The notes under the pieces are model-generated. The model ran no database searches. It worked only from the letters and a program-made list of their open reading frames with translations, and had not been told where the DNA came from. From an uncultured Oscillospiraceae bacterium (lineage in GTDB: Bacteria > Bacillota > Clostridia > Oscillospirales > Oscillospiraceae): DNA of 64,000 bases. The stretch covers positions 31,089-95,088 of the forward strand of contig CAKULE010000010.1 of NCBI GenBank assembly GCA_934667095.1, written 5' to 3'. Shown here piece by piece: positions 44,954 through 52,778 of this stretch. The stretch's first letter is position 1, and every line of letters starts with the position of its first letter. The translations under genes were made by a program, and so were the position numbers.

Positions 44954-44964
44954 GCTCTGTTCGA

Positions 44965-46338
44965 TCAGTAGCTGCCCAGATCGGCGGACTTGTCCGCCTC
45001 GGGATCGGCGCCGAAGACATAGTCGTTGCCGGGAAGGATGGCGTTGAGAATCACGCCCACCAGCGCGGCAATGGCCAGACCGGAGAGGGTCACGGCTGCG
45101 GAACCGATGTTGAAGGTAATGCCGCCCACGGAGCTGAAGCCCAGACCACTGACAAACATGACCGCGGCGATGATCAGGTTGCGGGACTTGGTGAGGTCCA
45201 CCTTGTTCTCCACGATGTTGCGCACGCCCACCGCGGAGATCATGCCGTACAGGATGAAGGACACGCCGCCCACGATGGCGGAGGGGATGGAGTTCACCAG
45301 CGCGTCGAACTTGGGAGAGAAGGACAGGATGATGGCGAAGTAGGCGGCGATGCGCACCACACGGGGATCGTACACCTTGGAGAGCACCAGCACGCCGGTG
45401 TTCTCGCCGTAGGTGGTGTTGGCGGGGCCGCCGAAGAAGCCCGCCACGGCGGTGGCCAGGCCGTCGCCCAGCAGGGTGCGGTGGAGGCCGGGGTCCTCGA
45501 TGAAGTTCTTGCCAGTGGTGGAGGAGATGGCGGAGATGTCGCCGATGTGCTCCATCATGGCGGCGATGGCGATGGGGGCCATGACCAGAATGGAGGTGAT
45601 GTCAAACTTGGCGATGACGAACTTCTGCAGACCGACGAAGTTGGAGGCCGCCACGCCGGAGAAGTCCAGCAGGGGCACCACAGCGCCGGTGGCGTCCACC
45701 GCGGTGGCACCGAAGGCGTTGGCGATCACCGCCACGATGTAGCTGCCCACCACGCCCAGCAGGATGGGGATGATCTTGATCATGCCCTTGCCCCAGATGT
45801 TGGCCACGATGATGATGGCCATGGACACGATGGCCAGCCACCAGCAGGTCTTGGCGTTGTTGATGGCGGAGCCCGCCAGGTTCAGGCCGATCATGATGAT
45901 CATGGGGCCGGTGACGATGGGCGGGAAGAAACGCATGACCTTGCGGGCGCCCACCACCTTGAACAGCAGGGCCAGCACCAGATAGAGCGCGCCGGCGATC
46001 ACAATGCCGCCCAGCGCGTAGGCCAGCTTCTCGTCCCCGCTCATGGCGGCGTACTTGCCGGAATCCAGCTTGGCCACGGTCTCGAAGCCGCCCAGATAGG
46101 CGAAGGAGGAGCCCAGGAAGGCGGGCACCTTGAACTTGGTGCAGATGTGGAAGATCAGCGTGCCGAGGCCGGCCATCAGCAGAGTGGTCTGGATGGACAG
46201 GGGCAGGCCGTAGCCGGACACCAGAATGGGGACCAGCACGGTGGCGCCGAACATGGCAAACAGATGCTGAAGGCCCAGCACCAGCATCTTGGGTACGCCC
46301 AGTTTGCGCGCGTCGTAGATCGGTTCATGATTGTTCAT
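44965..46338 (-). CDS. uraA: Uracil permease (NCS2 family)
   Basis: The 457-residue protein has about 14 membrane segments and the UraA signature MEHIGDISAISSTTGKN with the substrate-binding Glu and the proton-coupling His, plus NTTYGENTGVLVLSKV. This combination fits uracil rather than xanthine carriers. I start at the ATG at 46338 behind AAAGGGAG; the frame is open further up but crosses the attenuator. It is preceded by a leader-peptide gene and an intrinsic terminator that probably make its expression depend on pyrimidine nucleotides. Confidence 0.93.
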   Translation of the reverse strand: MNNHEPIYDARKLGVPKMLVLGLQHLFAMFGATVLVPILVSGYGLPLSIQTTLLMAGLGTLIFHICTKFKVPAFLGSSFAYLGGFETVAKLDSGKYAAMSGDEKLAYALGGIVIAGALYLVLALLFKVVGARKVMRFFPPIVTGPMIIMIGLNLAGSAINNAKTCWWLAIVSMAIIIVANIWGKGMIKIIPILLGVVGSYIVAVIANAFGATAVDATGAVVPLLDFSGVAASNFVGLQKFVIAKFDITSILVMAPIAIAAMMEHIGDISAISSTTGKNFIEDPGLHRTLLGDGLATAVAGFFGGPANTTYGENTGVLVLSKVYDPRVVRIAAYFAIILSFSPKFDALVNSIPSAIVGGVSFILYGMISAVGVRNIVENKVDLTKSRNLIIAAVMFVSGLGFSSVGGITFNIGSAAVTLSGLAIAALVGVILNAILPGNDYVFGADPEADKSADLGSY

Positions 46339-46376
46339 TGGATTTCTCCCTTTCTCTCTTGATTTCTCTCTCAGGC

Positions 46377-46409
46377 AAAAAAAGAGGCAATCACCGAATG
46401 GTGACTGCC
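46377..46409 (-). promoter_or_regulatory. Attenuator terminator before uraA
   Basis: Minus-strand stem GGCAGTCACC-ATTC-GGTGATTGCC followed by TCTTTTTTT. It contains the last codons and the stop codon of the leader peptide, and is preceded by a stretch with 18 T in 26 bases (46435-46410). Confidence 0.75.
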
Positions 46410-46480
46410 AAACAGACAAAAACGGAAGAAAAAATGGCAATGCCTGCGGCGGACAGGGCCTTGTACCGCTTTTCGAACAT
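46391..46480 (-). CDS. Leader peptide of the uraA attenuator
   Basis: A 29-codon ORF starting MFEKRYKALSAAGIAIF and ending LAVTIR, with AAGGAG placed correctly before the ATG. Its second half is coded by the T-rich stretch and its stop codon lies in the 3' arm of the terminator stem. A ribosome reaching the stop would melt the terminator. This is the layout of E. coli pyrBI attenuation, in which low UTP slows RNA polymerase in the U-rich run. The peptide is hydrophobic in its second half, but its sequence probably matters less than its translation. The function is inferred. Confidence 0.6.
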   Translation of the reverse strand: MFEKRYKALSAAGIAIFSSVFVCLAVTIR

Positions 46481-46511
46481 GCCGATCACTCCTTCGCGCT
46501 TATTGCTCAAT

Positions 46512-46540
46512 AGGATACCAGAGGCACGTGGAAAAATCAA
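46512..46540 (-). promoter_or_regulatory. Promoter of the uraA leader
   Basis: TTGATT (46540-46535) and TATCCT (46517-46512), 17-base spacer, about 30 bases before the leader peptide start. Confidence 0.65.
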
Positions 46541-46572
46541 GGCGTAAAAATAACCAAAGTCTGCCGCCGGTC

Positions 46573-46604
46573 TTGACACTTTTCTGGCCTCGTGCTAATA
46601 TAAT
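46573..46604 (+). promoter_or_regulatory. Promoter of the cysE-cysS T-box transcript
   Basis: TTGACA at 46573-46578 with TAATAT at 46596-46601 (17-base spacer); a TATAAT overlaps at 46599-46604. Confidence 0.7.
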
Positions 46605-46609
46605 GAATC

Positions 46610-46848
46610 AGGAATTGAATATCGCGTTGAACGCATCGAGTAGTCCGCCGCGGAAGCGGCAGAGAGGGGCCGCCGCCGGCTGAAAGCGGCCCTCGCAGAA
46701 GGGCGGATGAATTGCAGGCGGGAGCGAGTGGGATACAGACGCCCACCGGAGCGGCCACGTGACGGCCCTGTGAGCGAAAAACGGGAGTGGAACCGCGGGA
46801 AAGCCGCCTCTCATGTCCATGGGACATGGGGGGCGTTTTGTTTTTCAT
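46610..46848 (+). promoter_or_regulatory. T-box leader, cysteine specifier
   Basis: AG-bulge segment GCAGAGAGGGGCC (46659-46671), specifier TGC at 46713-46715 in GAATTGCAGG, T-box AGTGGAACCGCGG (46786-46798) and a terminator stem CGCCTCTCATGTC / GACATGGGGGGCG followed by TTTTGTTTTT (to 46846). The specifier matches the cysteine genes downstream: uncharged tRNA-Cys should switch on cysE, cysS and the following gene. Confidence 0.92.
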
Positions 46849-46939
46849 CGAAGGTCCCGGCCCCGCAGGGCTGGAATCCCTGCCTGCACACAAAATTTCC
46901 CCGCGCTCTCCAAAGCGCGATCCAAAAGGAGGCATCCCC

Positions 46940-47596
46940 TTGACCCGATTGGGCGAGACTTTACGGGCCTATCAGGCCAGAGATCCGGCAGCCCGGAGCC
47001 GGCTGGAAATATTCCTGCTTTACCCCGGCGTACACGCCGTCATCTACCACCGGCTGGCCCACTTTCTCCACCGGCATGGGCTGAAATTCCTCGCCCGGCT
47101 GGTGAGCCAGTGGAGCCGGCACTTTACCGGCATCGAGATCCACCCCGGCGCAAAGATCGGCCGGCGGCTGGTCATCGACCACGGCATGGGCATCGTCATC
47201 GGCGAAACCGCCGAGATCGGCGACGACTGCCTGCTTTACCACGGCGTCACTCTGGGCGGCACCGGCAAGGACCAGGGCAAGCGCCACCCCACCATCGGCA
47301 ACAACGTGCTGGTGTCCACCGGGGCCAAGGTGTTGGGGCCCTTCAAGGTGGGGGACAACGCCCGCATCGCCGCCAACGCGGTGGTGCTGTCCGAGGTGCC
47401 CGAGAACGCCACCGCCGTGGGCATCCCCGCCCAAATCGTCCGCATCGCCGGGCAGGCGCCCCGCTACGCCGACGAGGTGGACCAGACCAGCGTGCAGGAC
47501 CCCACCCGGGAGGAGCTGGACGCCCTTACCGCACGGGTCGCCGCGCTGGAGCAGCTGCTGAACACACCATCCGAAACATCAAAACAGGAGGTCTGA
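46940..47596 (+). CDS. cysE: Serine O-acetyltransferase
   Basis: The 218-residue enzyme makes O-acetylserine, the acceptor for cysteine synthesis. It has FLLYPGVHAVIYHRLAHFL, HPGAKIGRRLVIDHGMGIVIG (in parts) and left-handed beta-helix repeats with the catalytic HGVTLGGTGK and KRHPTIGNNVLVSTGAKVLG. The start is a TTG at 46940, perfectly spaced from AAAAGGAGG; the frame continues upstream only through the T-box. The short N-terminus is the Bacillus-like form. cysS follows after 4 bases. Confidence 0.94.
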   Translation: MTRLGETLRAYQARDPAARSRLEIFLLYPGVHAVIYHRLAHFLHRHGLKFLARLVSQWSRHFTGIEIHPGAKIGRRLVIDHGMGIVIGETAEIGDDCLLYHGVTLGGTGKDQGKRHPTIGNNVLVSTGAKVLGPFKVGDNARIAANAVVLSEVPENATAVGIPAQIVRIAGQAPRYADEVDQTSVQDPTREELDALTARVAALEQLLNTPSETSKQEV

Positions 47597-47600
47597 CCCC

Positions 47601-49043
47601 ATGTATCTTTACAATTCCGCCACCCACAAGCGCGAAGAATTCGTCACCCACACCCCCGGTCACGTGGAGATGTACACCTGCGGCCCCACCGTGTACCACT
47701 TTGCCCACATCGGCAACCTGCGCTCCTACATCATGGAGGACGTGCTGGTGAAGTACCTGCGCTGGGAGGGCTACACCGTCAACCGCGTCATGAACATCAC
47801 CGACGTGGGTCATCTGGCCAGCGACGCCGACACCGGCGAGGACAAGATGCTCAAGGGCGCCCGGCGGGAGCACAAGACCGTCATGGAGATCGCCAAGTTC
47901 TACACCGACGCCTTCTTCACCGACTGCGACAAGCTGAATATCGCCCGGCCCGATGTGGTGCAGCCCGCCACCGGACTCATCGACGACTTCATCAAGGTGG
48001 TCCAGCGGCTGATGGACACCGGCTACGCCTATTTCGCCGGGGGCAATGTGTACTTCGACACCTCTAAGCTGAAGCGGTACTATATCTTCAACGACCACGA
48101 CGAGGAGGATCTGGCCGTGGGCGTCCGGGAAGGCGTGGAGGAGGACCAGAACAAGCGGAACAAGAACGACTTCGTCCTGTGGTTCACCAAGTCCAAGTTT
48201 GAGGATCAGGCCCTCAAGTGGGATTCCCCGTGGGGCGTGGGCTACCCCGGATGGCACATCGAGTGCTCCTGCATCTCCATGAAGTACAACGGGGAGTACC
48301 TGGACCTTCACTGCGGCGGCATCGACAACGCCTTCCCCCACCACACCAATGAGATCGCCCAGTCCGAGGCCTATCTGGGCCACCCCTGGTGCCCCCAGTG
48401 GTTCCATGTCCACCACCTGAACACCAGCGACGGCAAGATGTCCAAGTCTAAGGGGGAATTCCTCACGGTCTCCCTGCTGGAAGAGAAGGGCTATGACCCG
48501 CTGGCCTACCGGTTCTTCTGCCTGCAGAGCCACTACCGCAAGGCGCTGGTGTTCACGTGGGAGAACCTCGACAACGCCGCCGGGGCCTACAAGAAGCTGC
48601 TGCGAAAGATCGCCGCGGTCAAGGACGAGGGCGCGGTGGATCAGGCCGTGGTGGACGGCTTCAAAGCCCAGTTCAAGGCGCAGGTGGGCAACGACCTGAA
48701 CACCTCCATGGGCATCACCGCCCTGTACGACGTGCTGAAGGCCGACACCACCGGCGCCACCAAGCTGGCCGTGCTGGCCGACTTCGACCGGGTGCTGTCT
48801 CTCTCCCTGCTGGAGAAGGCGGAGGCCCTGCGGCAGGAGCAGGCCAAGGCCGCCAGCCAGAGCGCCGGGGGCTACACCGTCACCGGCGAGGGAGACCCCG
48901 CCGTGGACGCGCTGGTCATGCAGCGGTACGAAGCCAAGAAAGCCAAGAACTTCACCGAGGCCGACCGCATCCGGGACGAGCTGAAGGCACAGGGCATCGA
49001 GATCACCGACGTGCCCGGCGGCGCCAGCTGGAGGAGGGTCTGA
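47601..49043 (+). CDS. cysS: Cysteinyl-tRNA synthetase
   Basis: The 480-residue class I synthetase shows the zinc-binding YTCGPTVYHFAHIGNLRSY with the HIGH-like HIGN, GWHIECSCIS, the KMSKSKG loop and a C-terminal helical domain ending with the EADRIRDELKAQGIEITD segment. It charges tRNA-Cys, and its own product lowers expression through the T-box. Bacillus also pairs cysE and cysS. GGAGG precedes the ATG. Confidence 0.97.
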   Translation: MYLYNSATHKREEFVTHTPGHVEMYTCGPTVYHFAHIGNLRSYIMEDVLVKYLRWEGYTVNRVMNITDVGHLASDADTGEDKMLKGARREHKTVMEIAKFYTDAFFTDCDKLNIARPDVVQPATGLIDDFIKVVQRLMDTGYAYFAGGNVYFDTSKLKRYYIFNDHDEEDLAVGVREGVEEDQNKRNKNDFVLWFTKSKFEDQALKWDSPWGVGYPGWHIECSCISMKYNGEYLDLHCGGIDNAFPHHTNEIAQSEAYLGHPWCPQWFHVHHLNTSDGKMSKSKGEFLTVSLLEEKGYDPLAYRFFCLQSHYRKALVFTWENLDNAAGAYKKLLRKIAAVKDEGAVDQAVVDGFKAQFKAQVGNDLNTSMGITALYDVLKADTTGATKLAVLADFDRVLSLSLLEKAEALRQEQAKAASQSAGGYTVTGEGDPAVDALVMQRYEAKKAKNFTEADRIRDELKAQGIEITDVPGGASWRRV

Positions 49044-49044
49044 G

Positions 49045-49356
49045 ATGGCGGCAAGAAGACGGCCTCCCCTGCGGACCCCGCTGCGGGTCGCGCTGGCGCT
49101 GATCATCGGCTTTGCCGGGGCCATGGCCTATATGGCCTTCGTCATCTGGATCGGCTACCGGCAGGCATACAGCGGCGGCGGGTCGGGCGCCGCTGTGCAG
49201 GCCTTCGGCATCCAGATCTATGACATTGTCCGCGCCGGGGAGGGCTATGCGGGCTCCGCCCGTGGCCCGGCTATGGGCCTTGTGTGTGGCATCGGCATGG
49301 CCGTCGCCGTGATCATCGAGGAGCTTCTCCGCCGGGTGCGGCAGGTAAGAGGATAA
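49045..49356 (+). CDS. Small two-segment membrane protein after cysS
   Basis: The 103-residue protein has a basic N-terminus (ARRRPPLRTPLR), one membrane helix at about 14-38 and a second at about 74-93. I do not recognise a family. It starts one base after the cysS stop with GGAGG inside the end of cysS, and shares the Cys T-box transcript, ending at the terminator at 49357. Co-regulation with cysteine supply is therefore likely even though no motif suggests a function. Confidence 0.7.
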   Translation: MAARRRPPLRTPLRVALALIIGFAGAMAYMAFVIWIGYRQAYSGGGSGAAVQAFGIQIYDIVRAGEGYAGSARGPAMGLVCGIGMAVAVIIEELLRRVRQVRG

Positions 49357-49395
49357 CAAAAACCAGCACGGGGTCCGCCCCGTGCTGGTTTTTAT
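49357..49395. terminator. Terminator of the cysE operon
   Basis: Stem AACCAGCACGGG-GTCCGC-CCCGTGCTGGTT followed by TTTATT. Confidence 0.85.
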
Positions 49396-49411
49396 TCAGA
49401 GGCGGCATCGG

Positions 49412-49840
49412 TCAGAGAAAGCCCTTCATCTCCGCGATGTTGGCCTCCTCGGTCTTCAGCAGGCGGTCTGCCAGATCACCTACCCGGCGATCCTGCACGT
49501 CGCAGTCCCGCAGGGTGCGCAGGCTTTTGGTCACCCCCATGGTGCTGCCCTGTATCACCAGCTCGGCGATCTTGGTGGCAGAGTGGTCCAGCATGGTCTT
49601 GGCTGAGGACATCATGTCCGCCGACAGCATGGCCGCCATGCCCACGCTGTGGGGCCGCTGTCCCCGGGCCCGCAGCTGCTCTCCCGCCGCGTGGCGCAGC
49701 TTCTGATACTCCGTCAGCTGGGCGTTCAGGGCGGCGGTGAGCTTGGGCTCGTCCGCCCGGCGGAGCACCGCCCGCAGACCCACGCTGCCCATCTCGGCCG
49801 TCTGGTAGATGTGGTCCAGCAGTTCGTTTTCTGTGATCAT
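49412..49840 (-). CDS. Helical protein, possibly ferritin-like
   Basis: The 142-residue protein is predicted almost fully helical, starting MITENELLDHIYQTAEMGSVG, and recalls four-helix-bundle ferritin-like proteins of the DUF2383 type. I cannot place clear metal ligands, so this is tentative. GAGGTG supports the ATG at 49840; the frame upstream is not protein-like. It is convergent with the cysE operon and divergent from recD2, and stands alone. Other helical coat or stress proteins remain possible. Confidence 0.6.
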   Translation of the reverse strand: MITENELLDHIYQTAEMGSVGLRAVLRRADEPKLTAALNAQLTEYQKLRHAAGEQLRARGQRPHSVGMAAMLSADMMSSAKTMLDHSATKIAELVIQGSTMGVTKSLRTLRDCDVQDRRVGDLADRLLKTEEANIAEMKGFL

Positions 49841-49878
49841 TTTGTTCACCTCAAAGGTAGTATGCCCGGGATCGGCGG

Positions 49879-49907
49879 TTGCAAACGCCCCGCCGCTGTG
49901 GTATAAT
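49879..49907 (+). promoter_or_regulatory. Promoter of recD2
   Basis: TTGCAA (49879-49884) and TATAAT (49902-49907), 17-base spacer. Confidence 0.75.
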
Positions 49908-49942
49908 AATTGAAACATTTGTTTGTGTCAGGAGGCGGCCCC

Positions 49943-52162
49943 ATGGCGGAGGAGCTGGAGCAGGAATACAACCACATCGAGGGCACCGTGTCCGCCCTGC
50001 TGTTCCGCAACGAGGAGAACGGCTACACCGTGCTCCGGCTGGACTGCCCCGGCCGGGGCGAGGTGACGGCGGTGGGGTGCATGCCCGGAGTGTCCCCCGG
50101 TGAGGTGCTGGAGCTGGAGGGCACCTGGGGCCGCCATGCCGCCTACGGCGAGCAGTTCAAGGCCGAGGTCATCGTCCGGCGGATGCCGGAGGGGGCCCGG
50201 GCCATCTTTGAATACCTGGCCTCCGGCGCGGTGAAGGGCGTGCGCATGGGGCTGGCCCGGCAGATCGTCGACAAATTCGGCGACCAGTCGCTGGAGATCA
50301 TCGAACGGGAGCCGGAGCGGCTGGCAGAGCTGCGGGGGGTCACGCCCAAGCGGGCGAGAGCCATCGGCGACTCCTTCCGGGAGCAGATGGGGATGCGGCG
50401 GCTGGCAGAGTTTCTCAACCAGTGGAAGCTGCCTCTGTCCGTGTGCGTGCCGCTGTACCGGCGGTTCGGCGACCTCGCCGCCGACATGGTGGAGAGCAAC
50501 CCCTACCTCCTGTGCGAGCACACGCTGGGCGTGCCCTTCTCCCAGGCGGATGCACTGGCGGTGGAGCTGGGCGTGGCCGGGGACGATCCCCAGCGGATCG
50601 AGGCCGCCCTCATCTTCGAGCTGGAGCACAACGCCGACAACGGCCACGTGTTCCTCCCCCGGGGAAAGCTGCTGGAGGCCACGGGAGCCCTCATCGGCCT
50701 GCCCCCTGCCGACCTGGAACACGGGCTGGACGGGCTGATCGAGCTGGGCGAGGTGGTCCGGGAGGAGATCGCCGGGGTGGACGCCTGCTACCCCGCGGGG
50801 CTGTACGGGGCGGAGTGCTATGTGGCCATGCGCATCGCCGAGATGTGCCACACGGAGATCGCTCAGCCGAAAAATCTGGGCCGGCTCATCGACGCCATCC
50901 AGAAGGAGCAGGGCATCGTCTACGCCGGGGAACAGCGGCGTGCGGTGGAGCTGGCCGCCAGTCGGCAGGTGATGCTGCTCACCGGTGGGCCGGGCACAGG
51001 CAAGACCACCTCCCTGCGGGGGGTGCTGGCCCTGTTCGACCAGCTTGGGCTGGAGACCGCGCTGGCGGCCCCCACCGGCCGGGCGGCCAAGCGGCTGGCC
51101 GAGACCTGCGGGCAGGAGGCCGCCACCATCCATCGCCTGCTGGAGACCAAGCTGGACCCCCTCACCGGGCAGCTGTGCTTCACGAAGAATCAGGACGACC
51201 CGCTGGCCGCCGACGCGGTCATTGTGGACGAGACCTCCATGGTGGACATCTCCCTGATGGCGGCGCTGCTCTCCGCCCTGCGGGGGGAGTGCCGGCTGGT
51301 GCTGGTGGGAGACCCGGACCAGCTGCCCTCTGTGGGGCCAGGCAGCGTGCTGGACCACCTGATCCGCAGCGGGGCGGTCCCCGCCGTGGCCCTGACGGAG
51401 ATATTCCGGCAGGCCCAGGAGAGCTCCATCGTCATGAACGCCCACGGGGTGAACGAGGGAAAGGCCCCCGACCTGAACAATAAAAGCAGGGATTTCTTCT
51501 ATCTGGGCCGGCGGGACGCCGGCCGCACCGCCGACACGGTGGTGGAGCTCTGCCGGGAACGGCTGCCCAAGAATATGGGCATCCCCGCCGATCAGATCCA
51601 GGTACTCACCCCCACCCGCCGCCGGGGGGCGGGCACCGCCGCCCTGAACCGGGCCCTGCAGGCCGCCCTCAATCCCCCTGCCGAGGGCAAGGGGGAGCGG
51701 GCCTTTGGCCCGTGGGTCTTCCGGGAGGGGGACCGGGTCATGCAGATCCGCAACAACTACGACCTGCTGTGGGAGGACCCCGCCACCGGGCAGCAGGAAC
51801 TGGGCGTGTTCAACGGGGACATCGGCGTGGTCGTGGAGGCCGGGGCCGGCGGAGTGACGGTGTCCTTCGACGGACGGCTGGCTGCCTACCCGCCGGAGCT
51901 GCTGGGCGAGCTGGAGCCCGCCTGGGCTGTCACCGTCCACAAGGCCCAGGGCAGCGAGTACCGGGCGGTGATCCTGGCTCTCAGCGACGTGCCCCCCACC
52001 CTGCTGACCCGGGGCGTGCTGTACACCGCCATCACCCGGGCCCGGGAGCTGTTCATCGTGGTGGGAGACGGTTCCTTACTGGCCCAGATGACCGCCAACG
52101 ACCGGCAGGCCCGGCGGTACAGCGCCCTGCGCACCCGCCTGCTGGCCGAATTAAAGGGATAA
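49943..52162 (+). CDS. recD2: RecD2-type 5'-3' DNA helicase
   Basis: The 739-residue SF1B helicase has the long N-terminal OB-like and helix-hairpin-helix region (about 1-330) that defines RecD2, then Walker A LTGGPGTGKTTS (about 347), Walker B VIVDETSMVD, GDPDQLPSVGPG and the C-terminal AVTVHKAQGSEYRAVI and LYTAITRARE motifs. RecD2 acts in DNA repair and replication without RecBC. I start at the ATG at 49943 behind AGGAGG. Confidence 0.95.
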   Translation: MAEELEQEYNHIEGTVSALLFRNEENGYTVLRLDCPGRGEVTAVGCMPGVSPGEVLELEGTWGRHAAYGEQFKAEVIVRRMPEGARAIFEYLASGAVKGVRMGLARQIVDKFGDQSLEIIEREPERLAELRGVTPKRARAIGDSFREQMGMRRLAEFLNQWKLPLSVCVPLYRRFGDLAADMVESNPYLLCEHTLGVPFSQADALAVELGVAGDDPQRIEAALIFELEHNADNGHVFLPRGKLLEATGALIGLPPADLEHGLDGLIELGEVVREEIAGVDACYPAGLYGAECYVAMRIAEMCHTEIAQPKNLGRLIDAIQKEQGIVYAGEQRRAVELAASRQVMLLTGGPGTGKTTSLRGVLALFDQLGLETALAAPTGRAAKRLAETCGQEAATIHRLLETKLDPLTGQLCFTKNQDDPLAADAVIVDETSMVDISLMAALLSALRGECRLVLVGDPDQLPSVGPGSVLDHLIRSGAVPAVALTEIFRQAQESSIVMNAHGVNEGKAPDLNNKSRDFFYLGRRDAGRTADTVVELCRERLPKNMGIPADQIQVLTPTRRRGAGTAALNRALQAALNPPAEGKGERAFGPWVFREGDRVMQIRNNYDLLWEDPATGQQELGVFNGDIGVVVEAGAGGVTVSFDGRLAAYPPELLGELEPAWAVTVHKAQGSEYRAVILALSDVPPTLLTRGVLYTAITRARELFIVVGDGSLLAQMTANDRQARRYSALRTRLLAELKG

Positions 52163-52235
52163 AGAGTGCCTCCCCCCGCTCTGCGCAGGATATACAGAAG
52201 CGCCGGGCCTGGGGGAGACACTTTCGTTTTCTTTT
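52163..52235 (+). terminator. Probable terminator after recD2
   Basis: AGTGCCTCCCCC (52174-52185) can pair with GGGGGAGACACT (52210-52221), leading into TTTCGTTTTCTTTT. The loop is long, so this is a less certain terminator. Confidence 0.5.
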
Positions 52236-52249
52236 ATAATCGCATGCTA

Positions 52250-52278
52250 TTGACTTTGCTTCTATTCTATGGTAGGAT
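52250..52278 (+). promoter_or_regulatory. Promoter of the MarR-ABC-MATE operon
   Basis: TTGACT (52250-52255) and TAGGAT (52273-52278), 17-base spacer. The surrounding ATTGACTTTG and CTATGGTAGG could hold a MarR operator, but no clear palindrome is seen. Confidence 0.55.
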
Positions 52279-52307
52279 AGTCAGGCTTTGAACAAGGAGG
52301 CTCATTC

Positions 52308-52778
52308 ATGCAGAACGACCAATGCGCGCCGCTGATCCGCCAGATCTATACGACCACGGAAAAGCGCATCAACAACTCCATGCGGGCCATGGACCTGACC
52401 CACGCCCAGGTCTGTATGCTGTTCATCCTGATCGAACGGGAGGGAGGCTGCTGCTCCATGAAGGAACTGGAGCGCCAGCTGGACCTGGCCCAATCCACCA
52501 CCGCGGGGATCGTCAAGCGGGCAGAGGAAAAGGGGCTGGTGGAGTGCCTCCCAGACCCTGACGACCGCAGGAGCAAGCTGGTTCGGGTGACCGCCGCCGG
52601 CGAACTCCGCCACCGGGAAACCAAGGCTGACATCCAGCTTACGGAGTCATGGCTGCTCCACGCCCTCACCCCTGAGGAGCGGCCCCAGTTCATCTCCATG
52701 CTCCAGCGTGTCTACTACTCTATCTCTGACCGACAGCAGCAGCCCGGTCCGGCTTGTTGCAGAAAGGAAGGCTTATGA
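52308..52778 (+). CDS. MarR-family transcriptional regulator
   Basis: The 156-residue winged-helix protein has the MarR core: MDLTHAQVCMLFILIEREGG, CSMKELERQLDLAQSTTAGIVKR (in parts) and the wing GLVECLPDPDDRRSKLVRVTAAG. It is the first gene of an operon encoding two ABC half-transporters and a MATE pump, so it very probably represses them and is released by a drug-like ligand. AAGGAGG precedes the ATG. Its stop overlaps the next start (ATGA). CxxC-like cysteines at 47-48 and near the C-terminus could sense oxidation, but this is speculative. Confidence 0.92.
   Translation: MQNDQCAPLIRQIYTTTEKRINNSMRAMDLTHAQVCMLFILIEREGGCCSMKELERQLDLAQSTTAGIVKRAEEKGLVECLPDPDDRRSKLVRVTAAGELRHRETKADIQLTESWLLHALTPEERPQFISMLQRVYYSISDRQQQPGPACCRKEGL

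Noticed and set aside
46787..46939. N-terminal extension of CysE from an upstream ATG
   Set aside because: It overlaps the T-box core and terminator. The TTG at 46940 is ideally spaced from AAAAGGAGG and gives the usual length.
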